DNA of 28,197 nt from Phaeoceros laevis (GCA_049999765.1 JBNGIQ010005727.1:1-28197), one strand, 5' to 3'. Positions 1-9,870 are shown, counted from the stretch's first letter. Program-made: numbers and translations. Notes: generated by a model from the letters alone, not told the origin.

Positions 1-2
1 AA

Positions 3-216
3 ACATCTGAAGAAACCATTGCCTACCACTGAAGCAGCATCTCCTATTTGCTGAATTTCGATGTTCAACATCGAAATTTACTATATCCACCTGCAAGTCC
101 GGAACAGTTTTACAGCAAAGTCAGAAACCAAGGACAGCCCAAGTGTTCGAAATTCTTTACCATACCCACATCTGAAGAAACACTTGCCGCTCACTGAAGC
201 ACTATCTCCTATTTGC
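3..216. repeat. Imperfect direct repeat, two copies 165 bp apart
   Basis: The stretch 3-51 recurs at 168-216 with a few substitutions. Both copies start ACATCTGAAGAAA and run through CACTGAAGCA to CTCCTATTTGC. The interval between them is not itself repeated. It may be the end of a tandem array lying outside the window. No coding potential is recognised. Confidence 0.75.
54..78. repeat. Perfect 12-bp palindrome with a 1-nt centre
   Basis: The arms AATTTCGATGTT (54-65) and AACATCGAAATT (67-78) are exact reverse complements around a single C. It lies between the two copies of the 165-bp direct repeat. It could be a dimeric protein-binding site or a short cruciform, but no function can be assigned. 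Confidence 0.85.
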
Positions 217-973
217 AGGAGCCTAAACACTAACTACTGAGCTTCAACACTCCCTACTCGATCCCAAAAGGCAGATAGTGTGAGCATCATCATTCGCAAG
301 GCAGGCCACGAAAGTCAAGGTTGATAAGCAGCAGAAGGAAAAAAGAGATCCTCCCGAGCACATCCTGCTCTCTTCTGATGCTCATCCCCCTTGGATGCTG
401 ACTGCTCGCCACAATTCAGAACTACTTCATCACAACGTAGACCAACCGGTGTTCGAATGTTCCTACCTTGCTAGAGCAGAGGCAGACTAGGGCATAAAAA
501 TTTGCCCAGAAACCAGCTTCCAATGATTTAATCTCTGGGGCCGGCCAACCTCAGTTGCCGCCCTTCTGCATACCATCCAACCCGCTGCTGCTGTTGCTGC
601 AGATGCTGCACCGCATGCATTGCTTCTAGCCGTCAGACTTCGAGGCAAACAGCCGCAGTGAACAAGCTGCACTGCACACACCGCATTGCTTGCCTGTGAA
701 GACAATCGACCTGAATCTACAAAAATATTTTGATTAAATGTACGCCGCATCATGATGACCGTGTGCTTCCAGTGCGCTCCAGCAGGAGGAAATGACGCTA
801 GGTAGAGGGAGACCAGATGCTAGTTACATTCAAAAATGGGCGGCATGCCTATGGCGCCCGTTTATAAGGCTTTTATAGACTACCTTCACATCACAAACCG
901 TTGTTTAGCAGTTCGAGTCACAAAACATCTTTATGGAAGTTTATGCCCAAACGTTACAAACGCATTTCCGGCG
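217..973. other. Stretch without a recognised gene
   Basis: Short open frames exist on both strands (for example minus 487-753), but none has a recognisable motif or a convincing start. I see no RNA gene. Confidence 0.6.
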
Positions 974-997
974 TGTCGTCCCGACATCGGGACGACA
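974..997. repeat. Perfect 11-bp inverted repeat, GC-rich
   Basis: The arms TGTCGTCCCGA (974-984) and TCGGGACGACA (987-997) are exact reverse complements separated by CA. The inner motif CCCGACATCGG also occurs at about 12737. No U-run follows, so it does not look like a bacterial terminator. A cruciform or a symmetric binding site is possible. Confidence 0.85.
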
Positions 998-1127
998 GAC
1001 AAAACCTTCTCCTTGTCCTCAAGTCTTTTTAGTAAGGCGGTTGGAAACAGATGCCGCTGAAACCATGTGTATGCCAATATGAGTTATACTCAGCATTTCC
1101 TGACTGCTAACGCGTTCTACGCGTTCT

Positions 1128-1458
1128 AATAAACATCACATCACATCACACTACTCAACTTCCTAAACGAACACACTAAATTCAAATGTTTGAGTCGTGA
1201 ATATTTAACAAGATAAGGACAAAGGTTATTTCGTTGAACATATCGCATGCCAACCATAGCTAAACCATCCTCTCACCTTAGAGAGAAATGGTGACTACCC
1301 TAGTTCAACCTGGGAGCCGAGCAGAATGGGTGATCGGTGGCATATTGGTTCTCGGAATAAACTTTACTGTACCCGTTCGCATGTGGGTGCCTTATCCAAG
1401 GCAGGAGGGATCCTCTATGGAACCGTCTAACCTCCTCAAATAAACATCACATCACATC
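1128..1458. repeat. 20-nt perfect direct repeats flanking element T1
   Basis: The 20-mer AATAAACATCACATCACATC is found at 1128-1147 and again at 1439-1458, on either side of T1. It fits a long target-site duplication made in a CATCA microsatellite. Alternatively the right copy could be the tail of T1 and the left copy the tail of another element. The exact match favours a duplication or a recent common origin. Confidence 0.65.
1148..1438 (+). mobile_element. Element T, copy 1 (T1), longest plus-strand copy
   Basis: About 290 bp, ending in a GGA(T/C)CCT...GGAACCGT block followed by CCTCCTCAAA. It aligns over at least 250 bp with the reverse complement of 17050-17310. Shared landmarks, in order, are CCCTAGTTCA, then TGTACCCG, then GCATGYGGGTGCC, then CCTCCTCAAA. 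There is no open frame of note, so it is non-autonomous or the 3' end of a longer retroelement. In this orientation it cuts off the 3' part of the minus-strand RT element copy A. The sequence AGTTCAACCTGGG resembles a pol III B box, but no A box is evident. Confidence 0.7.
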
Positions 1459-1899
1459 CACAAATCCAGCAAACCGTTTGTTGGTCATACACACACATGT
1501 GCCTATACTGTTAGTAGCAGAGATGTCAAAACCAGTGAACACCGTCTTTGGTTTGTACACCCAACAGGATATGTTCCTATGATATTTCCAGCCTATCATG
1601 ATGTTGCGAACACACTCTTGGACATCGCAAGTCTCAGAATCAAAGCTATCATGAAACAAGTCCCTTACAGAAATCCACTCTAAGCAGCGGTTTTCATACA
1701 AAATGTGCACAAAGCCGGTCGCCTTCTTCTTCGCCTTTGACTGAATGCATAGCTTGCCCAATGCATCAGTTTGTAACACGCGAGAAGGAAGGTCGTCGGA
1801 CTCATCACAGTCCTCATCTGGACACAAAGCATGACAAAAAGTTTGTGTCATCACAAAATGATGAGACAAACACCTATCCTCAAAAGACCTAGCTACCAC
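1459..1899 (-). pseudogene. Copy A ORF2, N-terminal extension only (RT lost)
   Basis: About 147 codons homologous to 4556-4963 of copy B. The shared signature is GFVHILYENR, then LEWIS, then GWKYH(R/K)NI, YKP and VFT. The frame overlaps the end of copy A ORF1 by 7 nt (1893-1899), exactly as in copy B, but the initiator here is GTG where copy B has ATG. The reading is cut at T1, so the reverse transcriptase that follows in copy B is missing. The function of this N-terminal region is unknown. It is acidic at its start and I recognise no known domain. The two copies are well under 60 percent identical in protein, so they are old or represent two subfamilies. Confidence 0.65.
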
Positions 1900-3065
1900 T
1901 CATCCGCCAGGTTACGTCCTCCAAAACCGGGTTCATAGCATGAGAGCGTCATGTGGGAATTGACAGTCTCAGTAGTATCAGGGGCGTTCGCCCTACTGTG
2001 TGTCAGTCCAGAAGCAGCCGAACTGCCAGATGCAGGCCCAAAACTACCAGACGCATGCATTGCCGGTAACTTGAAAGACGAGGGCGCCACATCTCGCTGC
2101 TTATTGGAGGCAAAGAAATGAGCTTTCCCCCTTCCTCTGAACGGTGTGAGAGACTGCCTGCCTCTTCCACGCTGTGACTGCATCCTCTCATGCTCACCGC
2201 CATTGCTGTCTTTGATCTTTTTGTATGGAGGCTTGCATCCAGTTGTCTGCTGCTGACGGGAGAGGTGGTATGCTTCTTCAGAGAACGAGGGAGGCTTGAT
2301 GAGCTTCTCAATATAGCGCGGGCCACCTGCATCTCCAAGTTCCGCCAGCAGTTGCTGTGTAGGGTCACTGGCAAACTGTTTCCCGGCTTTTAACATCCAT
2401 TCTCGGATGAACAGGAAAGAGATGTGTGCCTTTCCCATCTCCCTGTTAGGCCCAAGATTGAGAAACATACAAAAAGCCATCCACCGTAGCCCCAAGGTTT
2501 CCACATCCAGGTAGAACAAGTCCAAATTGTTAGCCATGTAGTAGGCTATGTGATCCCACCACAGAATGCCAGCAGTACAGAGCTCTTCATCTTTTTTCTT
2601 TCCCATACCAGCATCTTTGCAAGTGCATTTAGCAAATGGTCTGTTCCAATTCCAGAGCAACTTTAGTGCTCTTCTGGGTCCTTCCACTTCTGCTTTCCTG
2701 TGGGCATGATTCCCTTGCAACGGACAGCAATGGCCGATGCTACAAGCAATCTATGTCAAATTGCTTCATAGAGGGACAAGCTGCGACCTTAACCGAATTG
2801 GCTATGATGACGTTTCCTGTCAAAGCTCTTTGTCGACATTCTTCTATCTCTCTGTCAGTCATGGTAAGAATGATCTGCCAGGAGCGAATGCTCAAAGGCG
2901 CCATTAGGTTCACATTGCATGCTGACCAAACTCTGTGTTCCCATTTGTCAACTTTCGCCTCAATGTCTCTTGATGGTGTAGTTGGGACGGGGCAGCCATC
3001 TTGTGCAGATGCTTGGCTGTCTGCCTTTTGAGCATTTTTTGTGCTTTCCATGAACTGCTTGCAGA
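1893..3065 (-). pseudogene. Copy A ORF1 (gag-like), 5'-truncated and frameshifted
   Basis: Two frames (minus 2740 to about 3065, then 1893 to about 2650) together match ORF1 of copy B. Shared landmarks are PTTPSRDIEA, VNL(M/L)APL, then WNWN, a Cys-containing stretch with WDH and YYMANN, then FIR(E/D)W, DPTQ, GPRYIEKL(I/V)K and a basic Arg/Gly-rich C-terminus ending GGRNL. The first third present in copy B is absent. The frame breaks at least twice between about 2640 and 2745. The likely role is an RNA-binding or particle-forming protein of a retroelement, inferred from its position upstream of an RT and its RG-rich basic tail. No named family is recognised. Confidence 0.6.
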
Positions 3066-3116
3066 ATCCATATTTTCCAGTGTGCATGTCTAAAACAGTG
3101 AAATGGAAGGACAAGA

Positions 3117-3212
3117 AGTGGGCATCCATCCCCTATGGGCAAGGGGGGGACCCTCATGGGACCGTGCCAACCTCCTCAAATAGCTACATACATACATATA
3201 TCCCCCCACCTG
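3117..3212 (+). mobile_element. Element T, copy 2 (T2), inserted in the RT frame
   Basis: It holds the T landmarks GGGGGGACCCT, ATGGGACCGT and CCTCCTCAAA, followed by a (CATA)n tail. It is truncated at its 5' side to about 95 bp. It lies opposite to the minus-strand RT gene and splits it. The RT reading stops making sense after residues EGLQV, upstream of T2 on the minus strand, and resumes as HFLSFHFTVLDM downstream of it. No clear target-site duplication was found. Confidence 0.7.
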
Positions 3213-4956
3213 TAGTCCTTCACTATTGATGGCATGCTTGAGAATTTCTAGCTCAATGCTGACAATATCGAGGGGGTATATCCAAAACGGATTGTCCTCA
3301 TGTCTTATGGCAGCAGGGTTTAGGAATTGCGCAGGGATGTTGCAATTCATCCAGCATATATCATCAATATACTGCCTTGCATATCTGAATAACACCATGA
3401 GATCAGCTCTTCCAAGTCTAGCAAGTCTCTGGATAAACAAAGACTCGTAATGGAAGAAGTAGAGGTTACACCACAAAGGTGAACACGCAAAACCCATGGG
3501 TATCCCAGACTGCTGCTTCCAAATTTTGTCACCCAGCTGTACGTAGCAATTTTGCATCAGCCAACAATGGATAGAAGTTAACCTTTCCTGTGTCAACTCT
3601 ATGTAGATCTATGCTGTGTATTCCTTCAAGAGGTTTGCTGGACCATCTGGCACTGGTAAAAGTTGCACTATTGGTGTTGTATCGGATGTACAAAGACTTT
3701 GGAGACCTTGTTCCGATATTAGCCTGTTTGAAGGCTAGCTTAGTGCATGCAGCAATAGCCGTAGTCAGCGAATCCTTCCCCACTGTGGGAATGGCCTCAT
3801 AACACCTAGCAATGTCGGCCACAAAAATGTCATGCAGCTTACAAGGTAGGTTAAGTGACATGTCTAATGTAGATTCAGTAATCAAAAAGAGGCTAGTATG
3901 TACATTGAGAAAGCGTTCAAATACTTCTTGTTTTTCAACAGCCCAATGTTTGATGAGAGGTAGTAAAGCGTTTGTAGCAATTGTAAGAAGGTCGGCCAGG
4001 ATGGAGAAGACGCACTCATGTGCGTTAGTTAACCATCTGTACTTCTTTTTATGCTGCTTATATATTGCCATGATGTAGGGCAATCCTGCATCTTCATTGT
4101 TAACAACTTCAGGTAGTATGTCAGTGATCTGCTGCTGCATAAAGGCAAGGATATTAGCAGGAGTATTAGAAATTGACATGAAATCAGGGTTGGATAGCCA
4201 TACCAGTGCTTGTGATCGTACAAGAGTGCGGCAAATGAAGCAGGGAGTATTTGCTGCTTTGTCTAATCCTGCGATGTACAAGTGTTTTTGCAGCCATGTA
4301 ATTTCATCCATGACGTTTTTGTCATCAAAGATGTATGGTTGCCGCACTTGTGCAAACTTGCGTTCCTTACAAGTTTGCTTAAGTATCTGCCAAGCCTGTT
4401 CACAGACATCAGTAGAGGCAGCATCAATCCAATCAGCTGTGAAATCATGACCTGCAGTTCGTAGTACCTGAATGAGATTTGTGAACGCATGCATAATGGC
4501 CTGAACTGCTTTTTCAACAGCTGTAGGGCGCAGGGAATGTGATTGAGTCCTCTTTTCAGGGCAACACTGTTTTTGATGTCTTGTTGAATCTTTGGATACA
4601 CATACAATCACACTCATACAAACCTGCCGGGTGATCCACTGGAAAGTTGGTAAACACATCTGCAGGTTTGTAGAGGGTAGAAGCAATGTTCTTATGATAC
4701 TTCCATCCGAAAATCACACCTTGCAAAGACTCCAAGACAGCCACTTGATCAGCAAAAAACGGATTAAAGAGTTCTCTCATAGAAATCCACTCTAAAGCTC
4801 TATTTTCATACAGGATGTGCACAAAACCTACGCATGCATCCTTCTCCTTTTTGCTAATACAAATTCGACCTATGATGTCCATTTGCAGGTGCCTAGCAGG
4901 CTCATCCTGCTCATCTTCAGAATCTGGGCATACAACAAAAGCTAAACTTAGCACCT

Positions 4957-4963
4957 CTACCAT
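4957..4963 (-). promoter_or_regulatory. ORF1 stop / ORF2 start overlap (ATGGTAG)
   Basis: The ORF2 start ATG and the ORF1 stop TAG share the 7-mer ATGGTAG. The equivalent site in copy A (1893-1899, minus) reads GTGGTAG. Keeping the same overlap in two diverged copies suggests coupled stop-and-restart translation of ORF2, as known for some other retroelements. That is an inference. Confidence 0.55.
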
Positions 4964-6537
4964 GAATTGGACAGGTTTCTGCCTCCAAAGGAAACATCGT
5001 AGCGAGCAAGAGTCATTCTGGAATTGACAGTGTCTAGTTCAGCGTTTCCAGCAAGCTCCTCCATGAGATTAGAGGTGCTAGCTCCCGCAGAGCTCGGCGT
5101 TGTTGGCGGTTTCTTGAGTAAGCCCTGTGGCACCAGGCTAGGCGGTCGGTAATGAGAGAAGAATCCTCGTCCCTCATTCCTTCCTCCACGGTATGCGGCC
5201 AACTGCTGCTTTCCACACCCTCTTGAAGCAGTCGTTCTGTACGTCTTCTTCCCAGTCTTGTCCTTTCCCTTCTTGTAAGGGGCCCTGACGCCAGCTACTT
5301 CCATGCGATGCTCTGATTTCAAGATTTCGTCAGTGAATTCCGGAGTTTTGACAAGCTTTTCAATGTACCTAGGCCCGTGCTGATCGCCAAGGTCTTTCAG
5401 GAGCGTCTGGGTAGGGTCCGTGGTCTACTGCTTGGCAGCCAAGACAATCCAGTCCCGAATGAACATGAAGGTGATGTGCGCCTCCATGAACGCTGCCCAC
5501 CTCATGGACAGGGATTCCTCCTCTGGGAAGAAATCCTTAAGGTTATTGGCCATGTAGTATACTACATGGTCCCAACAAAGCACTCCAGCATTGCATGCGC
5601 CTTTGCCCGTCGTGGCTCCTTTCTCCTCACAAACGCATTTGACAAAGAGCATGTTCCAGTTCCAGAACTCCTTCATGTACTTCTCGGGCTCCTTGCGTCG
5701 GCTGCTGGTCTGGAGATTGGTCTTACATCTTGCCAGCATGGTCTGGTCGTTTGGGCATCTCACGCCAAACTGCGTGACCATAGGGCTATTGGCAACATGA
5801 ATGATGTTGGCAATGGACAAATTGCCTGCAAGAGCTCCCTCCCCGCACTTCGACACCTCCTCCTCTGAGAGATAGCCCAAAAGCTGCCATGATGCAATTC
5901 CAAGCGGTGCAAGTAAATTGACGTTGCAACTTCCCCAAACTTGGTGGTTCCACTTACCGACTTCTGCTTCAATGTCACGAGGTGTTGTCGTAGGGATGGG
6001 ATATGCGTCTTGCAGATTGGCCGCCGACATGGATGCTTTGTTTTGAGCTAGGATGCGCTTCATTCCTTCATATGTCTGGCTACGTTTTCTAGCAAGTGGG
6101 TGCTCAAACTCGCCGCCATCCTGGAATCCCGATGCTGGGGCATGTGCTCCTAGCGACATGCCAAAGTAGTTGGCCAGTTCCGCCTTGAGCTTCTCAGCTA
6201 CTTGCGTATTCTCCATGTCCTGGGCGATGTAGGTTTCTAGCAGGCCATGGACAGTTTGTAGTTTGCTGAGGCCCAGAATGGGGTCCTTGATGTAGCAACC
6301 TGACAACTTGACCCAATCGTCTAGTGCCAGGATATCCAGGAGCTGTGGTTTGTGTCTATCCGTCGTAACATCCTCAAGTGCCATCTTCTCCAGGGTGATT
6401 ACTGCCTCATGGAACTCTGGTGCTTCAATGGACGCGAGGCAAGCCTGTACGGCTGGCGACGGGATCACACCACCTTCAATGTCGGCATACCCTAGCTTGA
6501 TCAAGTCGTCGAACCATTGGTGTTCCTCCTGGTGCAA
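4957..6537 (-). pseudogene. Copy B ORF1 (gag-like), nearly intact, one in-frame TAG
   Basis: One frame runs from 6537 down to 4957, about 526 codons, broken by a single TAG at 5425-5427 between AAKQ and TTDPTQ. The first 150 residues are helical-looking and without known motifs. The middle holds PTTTPRDIEAEV and a Cys-bearing WNWN...CVC...WDHVVYYMANN block. The C-terminus after 5320 is basic and Arg/Gly-rich (KKGKDKTGKK, RGG), then low complexity. The track's start is a TTG directly after a TGA, so the true start is lost. An ATG at 6568-6566 in another frame, joined by a slip in the T run near 6540, is a possible original start. The RG-rich tail and the place upstream of RT suggest an RNA-binding structural protein. 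The family is not recognised. Confidence 0.65.
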
Positions 6538-7131
6538 TCAAAAACTCATCTTTGTCAGCGACGATCATATCTTTTCAAGCAAGGTGCGACCAAGCTACCT
6601 TCAAGAGATGCAGCAGTTAATTCTTTGTGACACACATACACTTTAAAGAAACTGGATGTTTACATTGCTCCTGACGGGGACTTGTCAAGAAATGATCAGA
6701 CTGAAGAGTTTTTTGCCTAGAGACAACAGCTAGGTTTCGAAGACTTATCCTGCTTTGGGTTCATGACGGGTGTAGGTTTCTGCCATTGCTAGTTCCGTGC
6801 AGTGATGTAGCAAGCCTGGTTACTGCCTAACAGTCGTGGTTTATGAGGGTCTGTCAATCAGAGCAATTTCTGCAGTCTCGAGCCACCGGTGGCATTGCTT
6901 TCATGAGCTTCGAACATCCAAGTTAGCAGCATTTTTGGAAACTGGGTTAGCAGTCAACGGTGCAAAAGAGGCATCAGGATCACAACATCAGCTTTGCAAA
7001 AGACTTTTTGCAGCATCAAGTATCAAAGGTATCAGAAAATGTTGCATGTATGTAATTGCTATCCGGTGTTTTTGTCGGGGGGCAACACGTATAACCGTGT
7101 GTCTTTCCCTCATCACCGTTCAGATTTACAA

Positions 7132-7275
7132 GCGAAGGCAGCAGAGTCATCATTTTCATGAACCAAAGTTTGCAAAACAAAACGAAGGCAGCAGAGTCAC
7201 CATTTTCATGAACCAAAGTTTGCATAATGAAACGAAGGCAGCAGAGTCACCATTTCCATGAACCAAAGTTTGCAA
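7132..7275 (+). repeat. 50-bp tandem repeat, three copies
   Basis: The units start at 7132, 7182 and 7232. Each reads CGAAGGCAGCAGAGTCA, then CATTTTCATG, then AACCAAAGTTTGCA with one or two changes. The third unit is partial. U2 has no such expansion at the same place, so the triplication is local to U1. There are no spacers, so it is not a CRISPR array. Confidence 0.9.
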
Positions 7276-7351
7276 GCACCGGTACATGGAGTGCAGGGGC
7301 ACCAATCCTTTCTCCAACGACCTGATTCAGCTATGCAGGCATTCCATGTAC

Positions 7352-7453
7352 GGTGAATACAGCCCTCCTTTCCCCCTTCATCAGTACCAAAGGAAGCTCA
7401 TTGATTGGATTTCTGCGAGCTATGTTGGTAGATCCAAGTCCTGCAAGGCTTAG
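7352..7453 (+). repeat. Conserved core, copy 1
   Basis: Starts GGTGAATACAGCCCTCC and continues TTCATCAGTACCAAAGG, TGGATTTCT and GATCCAAGTCC. In the frame starting at GGT it reads GEYSPPFPLHQYQRK and onward to a TAG at 7451-7453. About 55 bp upstream (CACCAATCCTTTCTCC) also match copy 2. Confidence 0.75.
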
Positions 7454-7899
7454 TGCTGAAACTTAGTACTTTTCAGGCAAGCATTTGACCATTTTGACCA
7501 CGTTTATGCTTTCTGGCATGCTCACGACGAGCAAGCATTCCATTATACCGACCAGTTTTCAAGATACCACTTGACCAAGCATTGGCTATTAATAGCATGT
7601 CAACATTGGATTCAAAGCAAAGCGGCATCAAAACGGCTAAATATGCTGGCTTGAAAACATGAAAACAATGTATCAGACCTGTTGAGACATCGTCTCCCTA
7701 CTGAGCTCGTGACTACCACCAATGCTTGCAGAATTTTGCCTTGTACGAATTTTTCTGCTTGTGACTAAACTGAACGCAGGGCTGGAAATCCAAGTGTGTC
7801 AGGGTACTGTTGGTCAAGTGGCTTGGAGCAGGGGCCGGGGTTCATGTAATGTCAAGGCCAAACCTTGCTAGGATATAAGGGCAGCTGGATCCGAGGATG

Positions 7900-8310
7900 A
7901 AGGAGCAAAAATGGTAAGTCCTGAAAAATTCAAAGGGTCACGGAACAGAATGACAGGAAACGAAACGCTTGTTGACTGAAAAAAGTTAAGTTGGCGTAGC
8001 TCCTAGGGCCAAGGAGCAAAGGTTGTGAAAGGTAGACAGCCAAGGGTCAAGGAGCAGGGTAGGAAGTCCAAGGACCAAGGAACAGTGAGTCAGAGATTTG
8101 TGACAAGCTAGGAGCCAAGGGCCAAGGATCAGAAGGCAGCAGCAACAAACCCAAGGGCCAGGGAGCAGTTTTTCAGAGAAGACCGAGGGCTAAGGACTGT
8201 TGGAAGGCAAGGGCCAAGGAGCCAAAGGCAACAACAGCTAGCCGAGGGCCAAGGAGCAGTACACAACGAACACCGAGGGCCACGGGATGCTAGAAAGCAA
8301 GGGCTGTGGG
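7900..8310 (+). repeat. Purine-rich minisatellite-like tract (GGGCCAAGGAGCA)
   Basis: Variants of AGGGCCAAGGAGCA recur about ten times at irregular spacing, for example near 8008, 8042, 8112, 8150, 8208 and 8244. The strand is strongly G+A rich. The same motif recurs in U2 at 10370-10520. Confidence 0.7.
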
Positions 8311-9765
8311 TCAAATGCCATGTAAAAGCCTGTATAATTAGTAGACTGGATAGACAGATGGTTTTCAAGGGACTGTGCTTGTCAATTATCAGAGAGAGAG
8401 GCGGGAAATAGTTTAGCAAAGAACAATCATGCAAAGTTGGCGGCAAAAAACAATATCTAGTAAGATCTTTACCGACTGCATTGTTTCTGAGCACGTCTTA
8501 CTAGGAATGGTGTATTCTCGGCTATGGAGGGCTGCTGTAGGCAGTAGGAATCTAGATATGGTCTTCAGCATTTAATTGCTTGCCAGGCATGGTTGCCCTT
8601 GCTTCCAGTCTGGTTTTTATCAATCAATCACTATAAGCCATATGTTGCTGCAGGACAGGACAGCCATCTAGGCATAAATGTCTCCCTGCGTCACTTGGCA
8701 TGTGTAATAAAGAATGATTTTGGACCTTTCTGAAATGAGTTAAGTATAGCAGCCTGGCAGCATCATGAAAGACGATACCCTTCTCGTGGTGCTAGCAAAC
8801 CCTTCGTAGTTAGGTTGCAGGCCCTGTAAATCAGGTTTGCAAAATATCACGATCTTTTTTGGGTAGGTGTTAACAATGAAAGCTGGAAGTATGTGCAAGG
8901 TAAATGAACAAGCGCTTTTTTACCTCAGTTGGTAGTCCAACCTGTCACCGTTGGTTCATGCAGCAAGTCATATATTTGATCAGCACATCCCTTCTAGCAG
9001 CTTCCACGTTTAACCTTCATCTTATACTTAATCAGATCCTTGCACATTCAGTATTTACTAATAGACGTATCATACACACAATATTAGGACACACACACAC
9101 TCGCCAAAGAACATGGTGTTTTCTTGTGACACACATACGATTGACCGAACGTGTACATTGCCCCTGGCAGGGACTTGCTAAAATCTGACCATGAGACAGG
9201 TTTTGCCTGGGACAATGAGGTGATTCCTGCCTCGTCTTGCCTTGTATGCATGTGTGGCCAGCGGCCCAACGATCTAGAGTGATGTTTGAAAGCATTCTCA
9301 CATTCTCGCGCATCTCGTGTGCAGGGTTTCAGCAATCAGAAGTTGCCGGAAACATTTTTTGCTTACCCATGTTACGTTGCAGACTTTTTCCATCGTTCGA
9401 GAAGGTTCAGAACCAAGCAATAGTGCAGAGGAGTCTGCGTTCTACTGAACATAGTTCCAGTCAAAAGCAACAGCTTCAGGAGCAATCAAAGATACGTTTT
9501 TTTGGCAAACAAGGGTCTCAAAATGCATTGAAGATTGTCATTACTTTTCGGTGTTTTGCTGAGGGGACAACATGCACTATATGTAACATGCGTCCTTCCT
9601 TACACCGTTCGTACAGATCATTCAGCAAGGTATGGACAGCTACTACATCAAAAAAAGACTACTTCATAAGAGACTTCACAAACACTGCTAAACAGCACCG
9701 ATCCAGTGGAGGATAGGAGCATCAGTCCTTCTCCAAAGATCGTAACAATTTGCAGGCAGTTGTTG

Positions 9766-9870
9766 GGTGAGTACATCCCTCCATTCCCCCTTCATCAGTA
9801 CCAAAAGAACCTGATTGCTCGGATTTCTGGTAGCTATATTGGTAGATCCAAGTCCCGCAAATCTTTGTGC
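9766..9870 (+). repeat. Conserved core, copy 2
   Basis: Starts GGTGAGTACATCCCTCC and aligns with copy 1 without gaps for about 95 bp. In the GGT frame it reads GEYIPPFPLHQYQKN, then GRSKS. This frame stays open until 10158, about 150 codons in all. The extension has no recognisable motif and is not shared by copy 1. Confidence 0.75.

Larger units (their letters stand above)
1459..3065 (-). mobile_element. RT-element copy A (fragment: part of ORF1 and start of ORF2)
   Basis: This span covers the two copy A pseudogene pieces. Its 5' end abuts the RT thumb region of copy B at about 3060. Its 3' end is cut by T1. Divergence from copy B rules out a recent local duplication. Confidence 0.6.
3060..4963 (-). 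pseudogene. Copy B ORF2: reverse transcriptase, Penelope-like type, broken
   Basis: Read on the minus strand, 4963-4556 is an N-terminal extension with the signature ILYENR, LEWIS and GWKYHKNI. Next, about 4600-3580 holds RT fingers with LPYIMAIYKQHKKKYR and then the motif A region VADIARCYEAIP (about 3820-3787). Next, 3590-3215 holds the motif B region QQSGIPMG (about 3510-3488) and motif C YIDD (about 3375-3356). The thumb-like LDMHTGKYGF lies at about 3100-3070. The pieces are in different frames, with breaks near 4560-4600 and 3580, and T2 interrupts them at 3117-3212. The QxGIPMG...CSP and YIDD signatures fit Penelope-like RTs. No GIY-YIG endonuclease is present, though the 3' part is lost. 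The N-terminal extension is not one I recognise. Confidence 0.7.
3060..6568 (-). mobile_element. RT-element copy B (ORF1 + ORF2), 3' end missing
   Basis: This is the more complete copy: a gag-like ORF1, a 7-nt overlap, then ORF2 with an N-terminal extension and RT. The 3' end is replaced by copy A at about 3060. I see no LTRs and no tyrosine recombinase or integrase. The 5' limit near 6570 is uncertain, because the repeat array begins close by at about 6625. Confidence 0.6.
6625..8500 (+). repeat. Array unit U1
   Basis: First of about five head-to-tail degenerate units. It begins near TGACACACATAC (about 6630), which matches about 9127 in U2. It then shares ACATTGC(T/C)CCTG, CGGTGTTTT and CACCGTTC with U2. 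The core lies at 7352-7453. A purine-rich tract with repeated GGGCCAAGGAGCA follows (7900-8310). It ends with GGCGGCAAAA and CTAGTAAGATC (8437-8500). No frame stays open for a recognisable protein. Confidence 0.55.

Noticed and set aside
440-460. tRNA-like TTCGAAT
   Set aside because: No flanking stem or cloverleaf could be drawn.
1303-1316. Pol III B box in element T, making it a tRNA-derived SINE
   Set aside because: AGTTCAACCTGGG is suggestive, but no A box lies at the right distance and homology between T1 and T3 extends well upstream. Kept only as a remark.
3356-3510. Group II intron RT
   Set aside because: GIPMG with CSP and YIDD, a gag-like upstream ORF, no maturase or HNH domain and no intron RNA domains V/VI were seen.
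1459-6568. LTR retrotransposon
   Set aside because: No long terminal repeats, integrase, protease or RNase H seen. The RT motifs are not of the LTR type.
7132-7275. CRISPR-like repeats
   Set aside because: The three 50-bp units are contiguous with no spacers, and the DNA is eukaryotic in character.
7432-7442. B-box-like GATCCAAGTCC in the core repeat
   Set aside because: It is not conserved in copies 3, 4 and 5, and no A box is present.
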